DNA of 64,000 nt from NCBI GenBank assembly GCA_021498095.1, contig JAIZWK010000001.1, positions 3,597,450 through 3,661,449 of the forward strand, in the 5' to 3' direction. The notes under the pieces were generated by a model. The model saw only the letters and a list, made by a program, of their open reading frames with translations, made no database searches and was not told where the DNA came from. The position numbers and the translations under genes are program-made. This stretch comes from Candidatus Harpocratesius repetitus (GTDB lineage: Archaea > Asgardarchaeota > Lokiarchaeia > Sigyniarchaeales > Promethearchaeaceae). Shown here piece by piece: positions 37,040 to 45,594 of the stretch (position 1 is its first letter; the number at the start of each line of letters is the position of its first letter).

Positions 37040-37423
37040 ATGGATTATGAAAAACTTGTTTTTGAACTAATGGATACTGAACCAGCAGTTTTTGGGGGCG
37101 CAGTTATCAATGCAAATAAAGAGTTAGTTTTCCAGACTGAAAACTGGGATTTACAGCAAGATATTGATTCTATTGTAAAAGCAATGGATGAAGCAAATAA
37201 GGATGATGGTAAAAATCCTGGAAGAATTCAGATTATGAATGTAACTTATATGATTGTAGAATTTACCCCAGAGCGGATTATTGCGACAAATGTCGCCCAT
37301 AAAGGTCATGTCATAATTGCCATGCATGAAGGTTGGGGTTTAGTTACATATATCGATCCTTCAAAAGGACCCCGTGATGCTTTGTTCAATGTTCAGAGTT
37401 TTACCCGTCGTTTAAGCGAATAA
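37040..37423 (+). CDS. Profilin-like actin-binding protein of the Asgard type
   Basis: A 127-residue single-domain protein. ELMDTEPAVFGGAVINANKELVFQTENWDLQQDIDSIVKAMDE at the N-terminus and MNVTYMIVEFTPERIIATNVAHKGHVIIAMHEGWGLVTYID in the middle match the layout of Asgard profilins as I recall it: N-W-D, T-P-E-R-hydrophobic-x-A-T-N, then K-G-H. It could instead be a roadblock/longin-fold protein. A profilin would bind the host's actin homologue and control filament growth. A TATA-like stretch lies near 36975-36985 and a GGA-type ribosome site before the ATG. The fold call is from pattern memory, not alignment. Confidence 0.6.
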   Translation: MDYEKLVFELMDTEPAVFGGAVINANKELVFQTENWDLQQDIDSIVKAMDEANKDDGKNPGRIQIMNVTYMIVEFTPERIIATNVAHKGHVIIAMHEGWGLVTYIDPSKGPRDALFNVQSFTRRLSE

Positions 37424-37926
37424 GGTAAACTTACTTTTTTGAACTTTTTTTAAATTCATTTTTGATTTGTTAATTGAAGGTATTTTAAACTTCAAAGATT
37501 CGATGTTTTTCATTTCATCATCTTAATTCTCCCGACTCAAATCTAAAATATCCTTTCTTATTTTTTGTCGATTTTACCAAGGTGCCAAATTCAAGATATG
37601 TAAATCAAAAATTATGATAAAATCGGCATCAAATTGAAGAATTTATAAAGAGGATGGTAAATTTTTAATAAATTCTTTGAAAAAATCGAGTTCGACAAAA
37701 AAAGAATTGCGATATTTCAGATATAAGTCGGAAATATATGAATGATATTCAAAAAAGCGTTTAAATTGAAAAAGATAAAATATCCTCAATTATATGATAT
37801 TTTTTTACTGACCAGGTTTGATCAAAAATTTTTTTGTTGTTGATAATTTTTTATCAATATTTCAATTCTTAATAAATAATAATACTACAGAATCTTTTAA
37901 TAGAAAAAGAAAGAAAACTATTTTTA
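37424..37926. other. Intergenic region, otherwise featureless
   Basis: Between the profilin and the acyltransferase gene. Apart from dispersed-repeat copy A (37532-37795), only A/T-rich sequence is seen. T-runs just after 37424 may terminate the profilin transcript. Confidence 0.4.
37532..37795 (+). repeat. Dispersed repeat, copy A, with internal inverted repeats
   Basis: About 230 bp (37566-37795) recurs in inverted orientation at 54101-54330. The two copies share long identical runs, such as the block around AAAAAATCGAGTTCGACAAAAAAAG and AAAAAAGCGTTTAAATT. In copy A the left flank 37532-37570 is an imperfect inverted repeat of 37693-37731 (about 29 of 39 bases), so a long hairpin can form. 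No coding sequence is present. The layout resembles a miniature inverted-repeat element. Confidence 0.7.
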
Positions 37927-39336
37927 ATGGAACAATCGTCTACTGCTTTCAACATTCAAAAGTCTGAGAAAAAAAAATATGAACGTCTTCTTTCTGTTGA
38001 TATAGTAAGGGGAATTGCGATTTTTGGGGTTCTTTTTATTCATCCAATGATTTTTGGAACATGGTATACCGAAACTTTAGCTTTAGAAATTGTCCCTATA
38101 TATGTTATTGCAATTTTTGCACCAATTATCTTAATGGGTACATGGGGTGGCGGATTTCCCCTGATCTCTGCAGTTGTCAACACATATAATATTTATCATA
38201 GATTAGAAATCGGATATTCTTATAAGGAAGCAGCAAAACCTGTCATAATTAATTCAACTTTTATTCTTTTAATATCACCTATAAAAAATCTACTTTTCAG
38301 CAGGACGTGGACAAATTCTTATCAAGAAGGAATGAATTATTCTATTTTAAGCAGATTGATGGAAGAAGGAGAATTGGCTTGGCCTGGTCCTGAAAAAATA
38401 TTTCAAATAGGATCTTTACCATCAATTGCAATTAGCGGCTACATTACAGTATTAATTCTTTGGATTCTCTTTAAGAATGAAGGGAGAAATAAAGTAAAAC
38501 GAAATGCAATAATATTGACCATAATCGGGATATTCTTAACATTCATTTCAAATCCATTAAACGAATTGTTAAATCCAATCATTATAGATTTATTTTTAAA
38601 GGGTGGAATTAGTCGATTTTTCGCCTTCATCCTTCGCTGGTTTTTTGGAGCCCAACTTTCTTACTTTCCCGTAGGAATTTATGGCTTTTTTGGAATAGTT
38701 GCTGGAATATTTCTTTCCGTTAGGGCACCACTTAAAAAAATTAAACGATATGGATACGGTTTAGGTTTATTTTACTTAGCCGCTTTTATCATAAGTTTGA
38801 TAATTACAACAAATAAAGCACTTGCTCAAGGGAAAAATCCTATTTTTGTGATTTTAGATTATGAAGTATATCCACGCGAATTGTTATTTTTCAGCTTAGG
38901 ATGCATGCTGATTCTTTTAGTATTTATGGTCAAACGCTATGAATATATTCCGCAAGAATTAAAAGTAAAAAGGGCGAAAAAATCACTATTTTTCAGAAGA
39001 TTTGGAGTTGCAACTCTTACATTTTACGTTTTAGAACCTATTTTTAACAACAGTTTTGCGCTTCTCTTTCACACAATTTTTGGACCCAGAGAGGGTTTTG
39101 GAATTCAAGATCCGTTTATGACCAATTTTTGGGCAATATTATTATATGTATTCACATTTGAAAGTTTTTGGATATTGTTTTCATATTTTTGGTCAAAAAC
39201 AGGGTATAAATACGGAGTCGAATATTGGATCATAAGAATTTCAAATCGTTTCCGAGAAACCAAATCAACTCGATTACAACTTTTTGATTATCAGCAAAAT
39301 AAAGAGCCAATACTTGAAAATGCCAAAGAAAAATAA
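37927..39336 (+). CDS. Multi-pass membrane protein with N-terminal acyltransferase-like motif
   Basis: A 469-residue protein with about ten transmembrane segments. Its start reads RLLSVDIVRGIAIFGVLFIHP, the signature of the DUF418/DUF1624 and acyltransferase-3-related families, in which D-x-x-R-G-x-x-x-x-x-x-x-x-H marks the first helix. The final part is soluble and basic (about 430-469). Such proteins acylate sugars or move acyl groups across membranes; here the substrate is unknown. It stands alone after the repeat region, with no clear operon partner and a 503-bp gap upstream. Confidence 0.6.
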   Translation: MEQSSTAFNIQKSEKKKYERLLSVDIVRGIAIFGVLFIHPMIFGTWYTETLALEIVPIYVIAIFAPIILMGTWGGGFPLISAVVNTYNIYHRLEIGYSYKEAAKPVIINSTFILLISPIKNLLFSRTWTNSYQEGMNYSILSRLMEEGELAWPGPEKIFQIGSLPSIAISGYITVLILWILFKNEGRNKVKRNAIILTIIGIFLTFISNPLNELLNPIIIDLFLKGGISRFFAFILRWFFGAQLSYFPVGIYGFFGIVAGIFLSVRAPLKKIKRYGYGLGLFYLAAFIISLIITTNKALAQGKNPIFVILDYEVYPRELLFFSLGCMLILLVFMVKRYEYIPQELKVKRAKKSLFFRRFGVATLTFYVLEPIFNNSFALLFHTIFGPREGFGIQDPFMTNFWAILLYVFTFESFWILFSYFWSKTGYKYGVEYWIIRISNRFRETKSTRLQLFDYQQNKEPILENAKEK

Positions 39337-39445
39337 TAATAAAGAAATTATAAAAAAAGGATAAAAGCAAAAATAAAAATTGGTTAAAAATAAGAATAAA
39401 AAGAGAGATAAACGCAATTTTAATTAAAATAAAAATCATACTTTT

Positions 39446-40174
39446 TTAAATTACTGTTAAAAGCGGGCGTAAAAGGACTATTACCAAGATTAATACCACA
39501 ATTAGCGGAATTAAAATTAGTACAATTCGAAGCTGCTGCCTCCAACCCCACCGATTTATTCCTTTTAAAATTTTCTCTATATTGCGTTGACGTTTTCGAC
39601 TTACCCGCTCCCATCTATTTTGAGCTTGATTCAAATTAGTGTGAAATTTATCCCGTTTTTCTGCTTTCTTTTGATATAACGCGCTCTTCATAGCGATGAA
39701 ATTCTCATTCAATTTCTGATTGGCAGCTTCAAATTCTTGCATTTCTTGTTGAAATTTTGCTTCTAAACGTTCTTCCCGCCGTTTAATTCGTTCAAGTCTT
39801 CTTTGCTGAGCAGCTTTTTTCCGCTTTCGTAAACGTTCTAATCTTCTTAAATGATTCTGTCGAATATCATCTTCAAATTGTTGCAGGGTTTTTTCAGTGT
39901 TTAGTATAAAATCTTGCCATCCACGTGCGATTTTCATTGGCAGAGGCAATTCTTTCTCAAGTTTTGCTTTTTCTTCAGGAGATATGGAAGAAAAATCGTA
40001 ATCTTTGCTAATAATATTCTCATTATTACTGTTATTATTTGATGAAGATTCTGGATTACTTTGATTATTATTTGAAGAAAAAAATTGATCAACTTCATTT
40101 TCAAGATTATACAAGTCTTTTACAATATCTCGTGTAATTCGTTTTCTCTTTTTCTGTGCGACCATGTTTATCAC
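39446..40174 (-). CDS. Tail-anchored coiled-coil protein, paralogue B
   Basis: A 242-residue protein with a disordered, Asn/Ser-rich N-terminal part (about 30-60), a highly charged coiled coil (about 85-200, Glu/Lys/Arg/Gln-rich) and one hydrophobic segment near the C-terminus (about 218-236), ending within a few residues. There is no signal peptide, so it should be anchored by its tail and face the cytosol. It shares with its neighbour (40175) the W-x-x-F-x-x-x-T pattern at the start of the coil, a WERxxRxxR...NR-x-W-W/W-R element just before the membrane, and similar length. No known family was recognised. It begins directly at the end of the neighbour and is probably co-transcribed. Confidence 0.65.
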   Translation of the reverse strand: MINMVAQKKRKRITRDIVKDLYNLENEVDQFFSSNNNQSNPESSSNNNSNNENIISKDYDFSSISPEEKAKLEKELPLPMKIARGWQDFILNTEKTLQQFEDDIRQNHLRRLERLRKRKKAAQQRRLERIKRREERLEAKFQQEMQEFEAANQKLNENFIAMKSALYQKKAEKRDKFHTNLNQAQNRWERVSRKRQRNIEKILKGINRWGWRQQLRIVLILIPLIVVLILVIVLLRPLLTVI

Positions 40175-41104
40175 CTATATCAAACCTAAAGGAATAAATG
40201 ATTCATTATTTGAAATTAAATCAAAAAGATTTACTCCAAGACCTTTGAAAATATAGAAAATAGCCATAAGGACAAGAAAGATACCTACAATCCATGCTAA
40301 TAAGCTAATATAACCTCGCCACCATAATCGGTTTGAAAATTTAACAAAGCGTTCAGTTTGTCGGCGTTGACGACGAATAAATCTTTCCCAATTTTGTTGA
40401 CGTATCTGTTGCGTTTCTGAAATATACTCTTTCTGCATTTGGACAGCCATCTGGCGACGAGCTTTACGAGCAGCTCTGCGTTTTATCCGTAAAGCACGAC
40501 GATGTTCCCTAATTTTTTGCTGTAATTCCCGATTTTCCTGCAGAATTGCTTCATTTTGGAGACGTGCTTCTTGTAATGTTTTTTTCTCGATCTGTCGAAC
40601 CAGCTGCCGCTTTTCTCGGCGACTTTGCTCTATTTCATTCAACTTCTGCTTAAATTCTTCTTGTTGATGTTCAAAAAAGGCTTTAATTCGCCGTCGATCC
40701 CGTTCTTGGCGTTGAAGGAGGCGTTTATGACGACGTTCAAATACTTTTTTATTTTTAACCCTTTTTTCTAAGCGCTTTTCTTCCTGTAAAAATCTTTCTT
40801 CTTGCGCTTGCTCTAAGGAATTTTGAGTACTTTGTGAGAATTGAAGCCAAGCTTTATTTATTTCATTTTCTGATGATTCTTTTTGAGAAGATTGAAACGG
40901 TTGCTTTATATCTTGGGATTGAGATTTAGAATTTTTAAAAATTTGAATATTTAAATTTTTAAAAGGATTGATAGCATCTACAAATTCTTCGAAATCTTGA
41001 CCAATTTTTTCAAAATCAATTATTTTCTTTTTCTCTTCAGGCATTTTTCCATTCACATTTTCTATATTAGACTTAATTGGTTTCTTTTTTCTGCAGTATT
41101 TCAT
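40175..41104 (-). CDS. Tail-anchored coiled-coil protein, paralogue A
   Basis: A 309-residue protein with a short polar N-terminus (about 1-95), a long coiled coil (about 95-250) of extreme Arg/Glu/Gln content, and one transmembrane segment (about 275-297) followed by a short C-terminal tail (DLISNNESFIPLGLI). The end of the coil has NWERFIRRQRRQTERFVKFSNRLWW, matching WERVSRKRQRNIEKILKGINRWGW in the next gene. The stop of this gene touches the start of paralogue B (40174/40175). It may form a membrane-bound scaffold or tether (inference). No homologue recognised. Confidence 0.65.
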   Translation of the reverse strand: MKYCRKKKPIKSNIENVNGKMPEEKKKIIDFEKIGQDFEEFVDAINPFKNLNIQIFKNSKSQSQDIKQPFQSSQKESSENEINKAWLQFSQSTQNSLEQAQEERFLQEEKRLEKRVKNKKVFERRHKRLLQRQERDRRRIKAFFEHQQEEFKQKLNEIEQSRREKRQLVRQIEKKTLQEARLQNEAILQENRELQQKIREHRRALRIKRRAARKARRQMAVQMQKEYISETQQIRQQNWERFIRRQRRQTERFVKFSNRLWWRGYISLLAWIVGIFLVLMAIFYIFKGLGVNLFDLISNNESFIPLGLI

Positions 41105-41257
41105 TTTTAAGTGTTGTCAATTTAACAATTTTGAAAACTAATATAAAGATCGCCCTTATTTTCAAGATAGATTTGTATTTATTTATGATTTGTGAATTCC
41201 AATTATTATTCTAGAATTTTGACAATTATTATAGAATTTAGATCATAACTTCTATAA

Positions 41258-42463
41258 TCATAGTGTCATTATTATTTGATTTTGTGCCTTTAGCATATCT
41301 TCTAAAATTAAATCCATAGCTTCTCTAATGTCATTTGAAGAAGTAGGAATACTTCGTTTAGCATTGACGCTTGCTAACAACACTTCACTTAATCCACGAA
41401 TTATCATATCAGGAGAATACCAAGGACGTTTTGAAGCCCACCACTGTTGACATGAATGAATTCCGCGATCCAAAAAGTTACGTGCATTATCAAATAATTG
41501 CTGTTGCTCTTTATTCATACTAACTTTGTATTTTTGAGCAAGATGAACTGTGGTAAGTGCATACATGATAAATCGATGTTGTTCCAAATGAAGTTTGTTG
41601 TTAGGATCAAACCATAATGGAAATGGAACTTTTCGTTCAAGGTCGTATGGCATTGTGCTCCAACTAGATGCACGGGGTATTTGTTTATATCTAACAGGAA
41701 ACTTTTGTATAATTTCAGAAACTGTGCATAATTTAATATCATCACGATGGGGTAATGAATCAAACAACGGATTTAGGAAATTCTTGATGGCGTGTTTCAC
41801 GTGATGTCCGAATGTTTCTCCATCCATGGCTAAAATTACGTAATAATCATGATCTTGATTTTTATATTTTAATCGTTGTGCGAAGGTTTCCACGGTGTTA
41901 ACTTTATCGAAAGCACAATCTATTGAAATTAGATCATCTCGAAATACTAACTTTAATCCGGTTTTTTCATGTTCTGAAATAAAGGTCGAAGGAAATTCAT
42001 TAAGACTATTTGCAATTCCTGAGCTAATTACCCACTCAAAACCAGATTTCTTTATTGCTGGGAAAATTTCTTCACTTATTGCCATTTCTGGTGGAAAAAA
42101 TCCTTTAGGTTGATAGACAGAACCGAAATACTGCCGATTTGTTTTTGTATTCAGCTGAATTTGACGAATGACCTCAGGTTCTGGAATAAGTGGCAATAAT
42201 GGATGAAACTTTCCTGAACCTGTAAAATCAATTTGATCACGAGAAGCCAATGTTGCGATTCCTTCAATAATATCTCTAAAACCATAATCATCCAATTGTT
42301 CTGTGAGGGTTGCGTTAATATTTAAAGTGATTTTTGCTTCAGGGTGTTCTCGTAAGGCATCTAAGATCGGGCGATAAGATTCTTTTACAATCTGCTTAAT
42401 TACTGGAGCGATTTGCACGGGAGGTTGATAGATATGTAAGAGAAAAGCAAAATATACTGTCAT
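41258..42463 (-). CDS. Glycoside hydrolase family 57 protein
   Basis: A 401-residue GH57-type enzyme. The N-terminal barrel has FAFLLHIYQPP (the GH57 conserved H-x-Y-Q-P), ITLNINATLTEQL, HPLLPLIPEPEVIRQI, GFFPPEMAISEEI (the catalytic Glu, about residue 125) and LAMDGETFGHHVK (the Asp acid, about 213). GH57 enzymes act on alpha-1,4-glucans (amylopullulanase, branching enzyme, alpha-amylase). The FWKWW-like QQWWASKRPWY near 320-340 fits this family. The precise activity is unknown. It is alone on the minus strand after the coiled-coil pair. Confidence 0.8.
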   Translation of the reverse strand: MTVYFAFLLHIYQPPVQIAPVIKQIVKESYRPILDALREHPEAKITLNINATLTEQLDDYGFRDIIEGIATLASRDQIDFTGSGKFHPLLPLIPEPEVIRQIQLNTKTNRQYFGSVYQPKGFFPPEMAISEEIFPAIKKSGFEWVISSGIANSLNEFPSTFISEHEKTGLKLVFRDDLISIDCAFDKVNTVETFAQRLKYKNQDHDYYVILAMDGETFGHHVKHAIKNFLNPLFDSLPHRDDIKLCTVSEIIQKFPVRYKQIPRASSWSTMPYDLERKVPFPLWFDPNNKLHLEQHRFIMYALTTVHLAQKYKVSMNKEQQQLFDNARNFLDRGIHSCQQWWASKRPWYSPDMIIRGLSEVLLASVNAKRSIPTSSNDIREAMDLILEDMLKAQNQIIMTL

Positions 42464-42606
42464 TGTTTTATACCTTTATCTAATATGAAAATCTTAACTA
42501 TTAATCTTTTGCGAAGTTTGTCTACTTCAAGAAAAAGGGGATTCAAATTTTTTTTATCTTCAAAAAAATTTGATAAGAAGTAATAAAAAACAAAAAAGAA
42601 TTAAAA

Positions 42607-43986
42607 TCAAGATGAAATTGGAAAGAAATCATTCATTGCTTGAAAAATGCGTTTGAAACATTCTTCAATTTGGTTTGCAGCGACAGAACAGAATGCAAAT
42701 CTGATACCATTAACCTTTTCTTCCAAGTTTTCATTAGGAAATGTACCAACTTTATATTTTACTACAAGATGATCAGCAAATGTAGTGGCAGAAACACCAT
42801 TCAAATTCAAAAATACAAAAAATCCACCTGCTGCAGGATCAATGCTAATATTTGGATGAGAAAAGGCATTAAACGCTCGAATTGTTTCTTCATAGCGGAT
42901 TTTCAACAATTCATGAATTTTATTTTGATCTTCAAGGAGCTTAACGAATCCATCTTTCAAATATTCCACTAATATTTCTTGAATGAAATGATTTGAATTA
43001 CTTATTGTGGAACGAATCATCCCTTGAAGTTTATTTTCCCATTCTTTTCGAAAAGCAGGCAATTCTTCAGGTTTTATCCAAGAAGAATGTATGCCTAAAG
43101 TAATACAAGCAATTCTTCCACCATACATTAACATCTCCTTTGAAGCGCCATCCAATTTTATTGGAATTAGAAGATGGTGTCGATTTACCAACATGTAGAA
43201 TAGGGAATTTGAAATCACAGCATTATTAAAAACAAACCCTTCATAAGCATCATCACATAAGATAATAATTGGTTTTTGTAGTCTCTCACAAGCATCTACA
43301 AGTGATTCAACAATATTACGAGCTTCTAATGTCGTTGGACAATATCCTGTAGGATTATTTGGAAAGTTAAGTATTAGTACAATTTTATCTTGTATTTTCG
43401 CACATTTTTCAATAGCTTCAATCATTCCGCTTAAATTAAACTCTTTTCCTTTAAAAAAATCAAATAATGATAGTTTGAGACCGTTCTGATATTTCAAAAC
43501 AGCATCATAATTTCCCCAACGTTTGTTAGGACAAACAATAGATTCTCCTGGATTTAAAAACATGCGAGTGGTAAGAAAAATAGCATTTGTTATTCCATTG
43601 CAAATCTGAGGTTTTGTAATTAAATCATGAAGCAATATTGGTGGATATGGCATGTTTCTAGCCATTTCACCTTTTTTAATCACCCATGCTTCCCATAGAT
43701 CGCGAAAAGCAGATACGCCTGCAACAGGTGCATAAGACGCAACACGTTCAGGCTCAATATTCAGATATTTCTGCAATCCAGGCATTGAATATACAATTTT
43801 CTTGTCTCGACCCGTTGGAATCATATCAGTTTCGATTCCAAAGGCGCTACCTATAGTTGCATTATATTCACCTTCTGTTTTGGCGCGATTAGCCCAATAG
43901 AAGATCCCATTTGGATGGAAAATACGTTTTCCAACGTCAGAAAAACTTTCAAAGACAGGGGTTTGTTGTAAAAGCGGAAAATTCAT
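42607..43986 (-). CDS. PLP-dependent class I/II aminotransferase
   Basis: Fold-type I aminotransferase; the frame opens at 44034 but the second Met (43986, MNFPLLQQTPVFES) is the more likely start, giving 459 residues. Motifs: ILNFPNNPTGYCPTTLEARN (N-N-P-T-G), IILCDDAYEGFVF with the PLP-ring Asp/Tyr, and GASKEMLMYGGRIACITLG (PLP Lys in S-x-K, Arg). ICNGITNAIFLTTRMF and CPNKRWGNYDAVLKYQNG are typical. The substrate is not evident. It is divergent from the hot-dog dehydratases at 44207 and convergent to nothing near. Confidence 0.8.
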   Translation of the reverse strand: MNFPLLQQTPVFESFSDVGKRIFHPNGIFYWANRAKTEGEYNATIGSAFGIETDMIPTGRDKKIVYSMPGLQKYLNIEPERVASYAPVAGVSAFRDLWEAWVIKKGEMARNMPYPPILLHDLITKPQICNGITNAIFLTTRMFLNPGESIVCPNKRWGNYDAVLKYQNGLKLSLFDFFKGKEFNLSGMIEAIEKCAKIQDKIVLILNFPNNPTGYCPTTLEARNIVESLVDACERLQKPIIILCDDAYEGFVFNNAVISNSLFYMLVNRHHLLIPIKLDGASKEMLMYGGRIACITLGIHSSWIKPEELPAFRKEWENKLQGMIRSTISNSNHFIQEILVEYLKDGFVKLLEDQNKIHELLKIRYEETIRAFNAFSHPNISIDPAAGGFFVFLNLNGVSATTFADHLVVKYKVGTFPNENLEEKVNGIRFAFCSVAANQIEECFKRIFQAMNDFFPISS

Positions 43987-44206
43987 GATTATCAACAATG
44001 TAACCCAATAATGAAATGCCGCATTTAAATTCATTTACAAGTAAACGTTTAATCGAGTGAACATATTTGAATCAGCCCTCAAATATCCCATCCAAATATT
44101 CTTTCTTAAAAATATCTAATTTTAATAGATTTTTGGAAATTGCGATGACAACATTTATAAAAGTTCTTCGAGAAATGAGGATCACTCATAGGGAGTGTTA
44201 TTCAGT

Positions 44207-44704
44207 ATGACCGAAAGAAATGAAGAATATTTCAAGCAATTTATTGGGTATGAATTTGGACCCGATAAATATCGCGTTAAAGGAAAGAATTTATCCGCCT
44301 ACAGTGCTGCGATCGGAGATAAAAATCCGAAATTCTACGTAGAAAAAACAGAAGGTGAAGAAAAACCAGATTATTCGAATATTGTAGCTCATCCCGCTTA
44401 TGCTGCTACATACACTATTCCGGGTTTGTTAATGCAATTAACTGAAGTAAAAGATAAAGATGGAAATAAATTGGTTAAAAATATTGGCAAGTTACTACAT
44501 ACTTCACAAGAATATGATTATGATGGTTGCGATCCTTTAACTCCTGCCGATAAAAAAGTATATACTGTGGGAAAAATCGTAAATCTATTTTTAAAGAAAG
44601 ATAAACTTTGGGTAGAATTATTGTTTACTTCCACCAATGCAGATAAAACGAAAACATTTTGTAGAACAACCGTAAAAGGGTTGTTACGTAAAGGAGGCTT
44701 TTAA
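44207..44704 (+). CDS. FAS1-type MaoC-like dehydratase, N-terminal half
   Basis: A 166-residue hot-dog fold protein (the frame may open at GTG 44195). YEFGPDKYRVKGKNLSAYSAAIGDKNPKFY and HPAYAATYTIPGLLMQL match the FAS1-like dehydratase half seen in archaeal and actinobacterial (R)-hydratases. It abuts the MaoC protein exactly: its TAA (44702-44704) precedes that ATG (44705), so they are translated together. As a pair they should form a two-domain (R)-specific enoyl/3-hydroxyacyl-CoA dehydratase. A GGGAG site lies upstream. Confidence 0.75.
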   Translation: MTERNEEYFKQFIGYEFGPDKYRVKGKNLSAYSAAIGDKNPKFYVEKTEGEEKPDYSNIVAHPAYAATYTIPGLLMQLTEVKDKDGNKLVKNIGKLLHTSQEYDYDGCDPLTPADKKVYTVGKIVNLFLKKDKLWVELLFTSTNADKTKTFCRTTVKGLLRKGGF

Positions 44705-45220
44705 ATGGTTGAAGTTGGAACACATATATTAAAAACAGATGGTCCTGTTACTCGAGAAATGATAAAAAAATATGCTAGTGCATCAGGAGACCGTAATCCA
44801 ATTCATATCAACGATGAATTTGCTGAAAAAGTAGGATTAAATGGAGTAATTGCACATGGAATGCTCTCATTTGGATTCGGTGCTCATCATCTGAATGATT
44901 TTGCTGAAGAATTAAATGGACAATTGATTAACTTAGGTTGTGAAATGCGGGGGATGGTTCGTCCTGGTGATACAATATTGACTCATATCACAGTTAAAGC
45001 AATAAATGATAATATTTTGGAGATTGAGATGATTCAGAATTCGAAAATGCCCCTAAAATTGGAAAAAGCAGGCGAAAGAATTGAAACTTATGAAGGATTG
45101 GAGCGCGGATGGGTTAGTGAAAAGGAACAAGATCTGATAAAAACAGAAGAAACAGAAAATGGAACCCTAACCTATCGGGAAGCTTTAGTTAATAAAGGCT
45201 GGGCTAAAATCCGAATTTAA
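44705..45220 (+). CDS. MaoC-like (R)-specific enoyl-CoA hydratase
   Basis: A 171-residue hot-dog protein with the hydratase-2 motif YASASGDRNPIHINDEFAEKVGLNGVIAHGML (the Asp and His of the catalytic D-x-x-x-x-H are present, about residues 28-33) and RPGDTILTHITVKAI. It pairs with the FAS1-like half just upstream with zero spacing. The two together would hydrate trans-2-enoyl-CoA or dehydrate 3-hydroxyacyl-CoA. The acyl chain is unknown. The C-terminal 50 residues are charged and without recognised motif. Confidence 0.8.
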   Translation: MVEVGTHILKTDGPVTREMIKKYASASGDRNPIHINDEFAEKVGLNGVIAHGMLSFGFGAHHLNDFAEELNGQLINLGCEMRGMVRPGDTILTHITVKAINDNILEIEMIQNSKMPLKLEKAGERIETYEGLERGWVSEKEQDLIKTEETENGTLTYREALVNKGWAKIRI

Positions 45221-45594
45221 AAAATTAATTAAATGGTTTTTTTTTGAATATTTATTTTTTTATTCCTTTATTATTTTCAATTTTAATTCATTAATTTATG
45301 AGGTTATAGCAGAATTCGAAAAATTGAAGAAAATTCGGAAATCTTGCATCATTTATCCATAAACTCCAAATCTATCCCAATTTTAAAATTGTCGAAAAAT
45401 CGTTTAAGAAAAATATATATAATTAAGTCAATAATTCAAGGAAAAATGATGGAAATGTGAAATTCTTGACCGCATTTAAGGGTTTAAAAATACCGACTAA
45501 AATTGTAATTGGATGCGCAGGAGTATTGTCGAAAATATTGGCCCAAAAGATAGAATTTGATTAAGATAAAAAAAATTGCTAGAGCCTCTTATAT
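45221..45594. other. Intergenic region carrying one copy of a 125-bp repeat
   Basis: T-rich after the MaoC stop, then inverted-repeat copy 1 at 45300-45424. No gene is supported in 45425-45594. Confidence 0.5.
45300..45424 (+). repeat. Inverted-repeat copy 1 (flanks the ATPase/membrane protein block)
   Basis: 125 bp beginning GAGGTTATAGCAGAATTC, with a strongly similar reverse-complement copy at 48319-48443 (roughly 80% identity by eye). One frame of both copies starts EVIAEF-KLK-IRKSC and has mostly conservative changes, so it may descend from a coding sequence. The two copies face each other around 2.9 kb containing the ATPase and the membrane protein. Confidence 0.75.
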
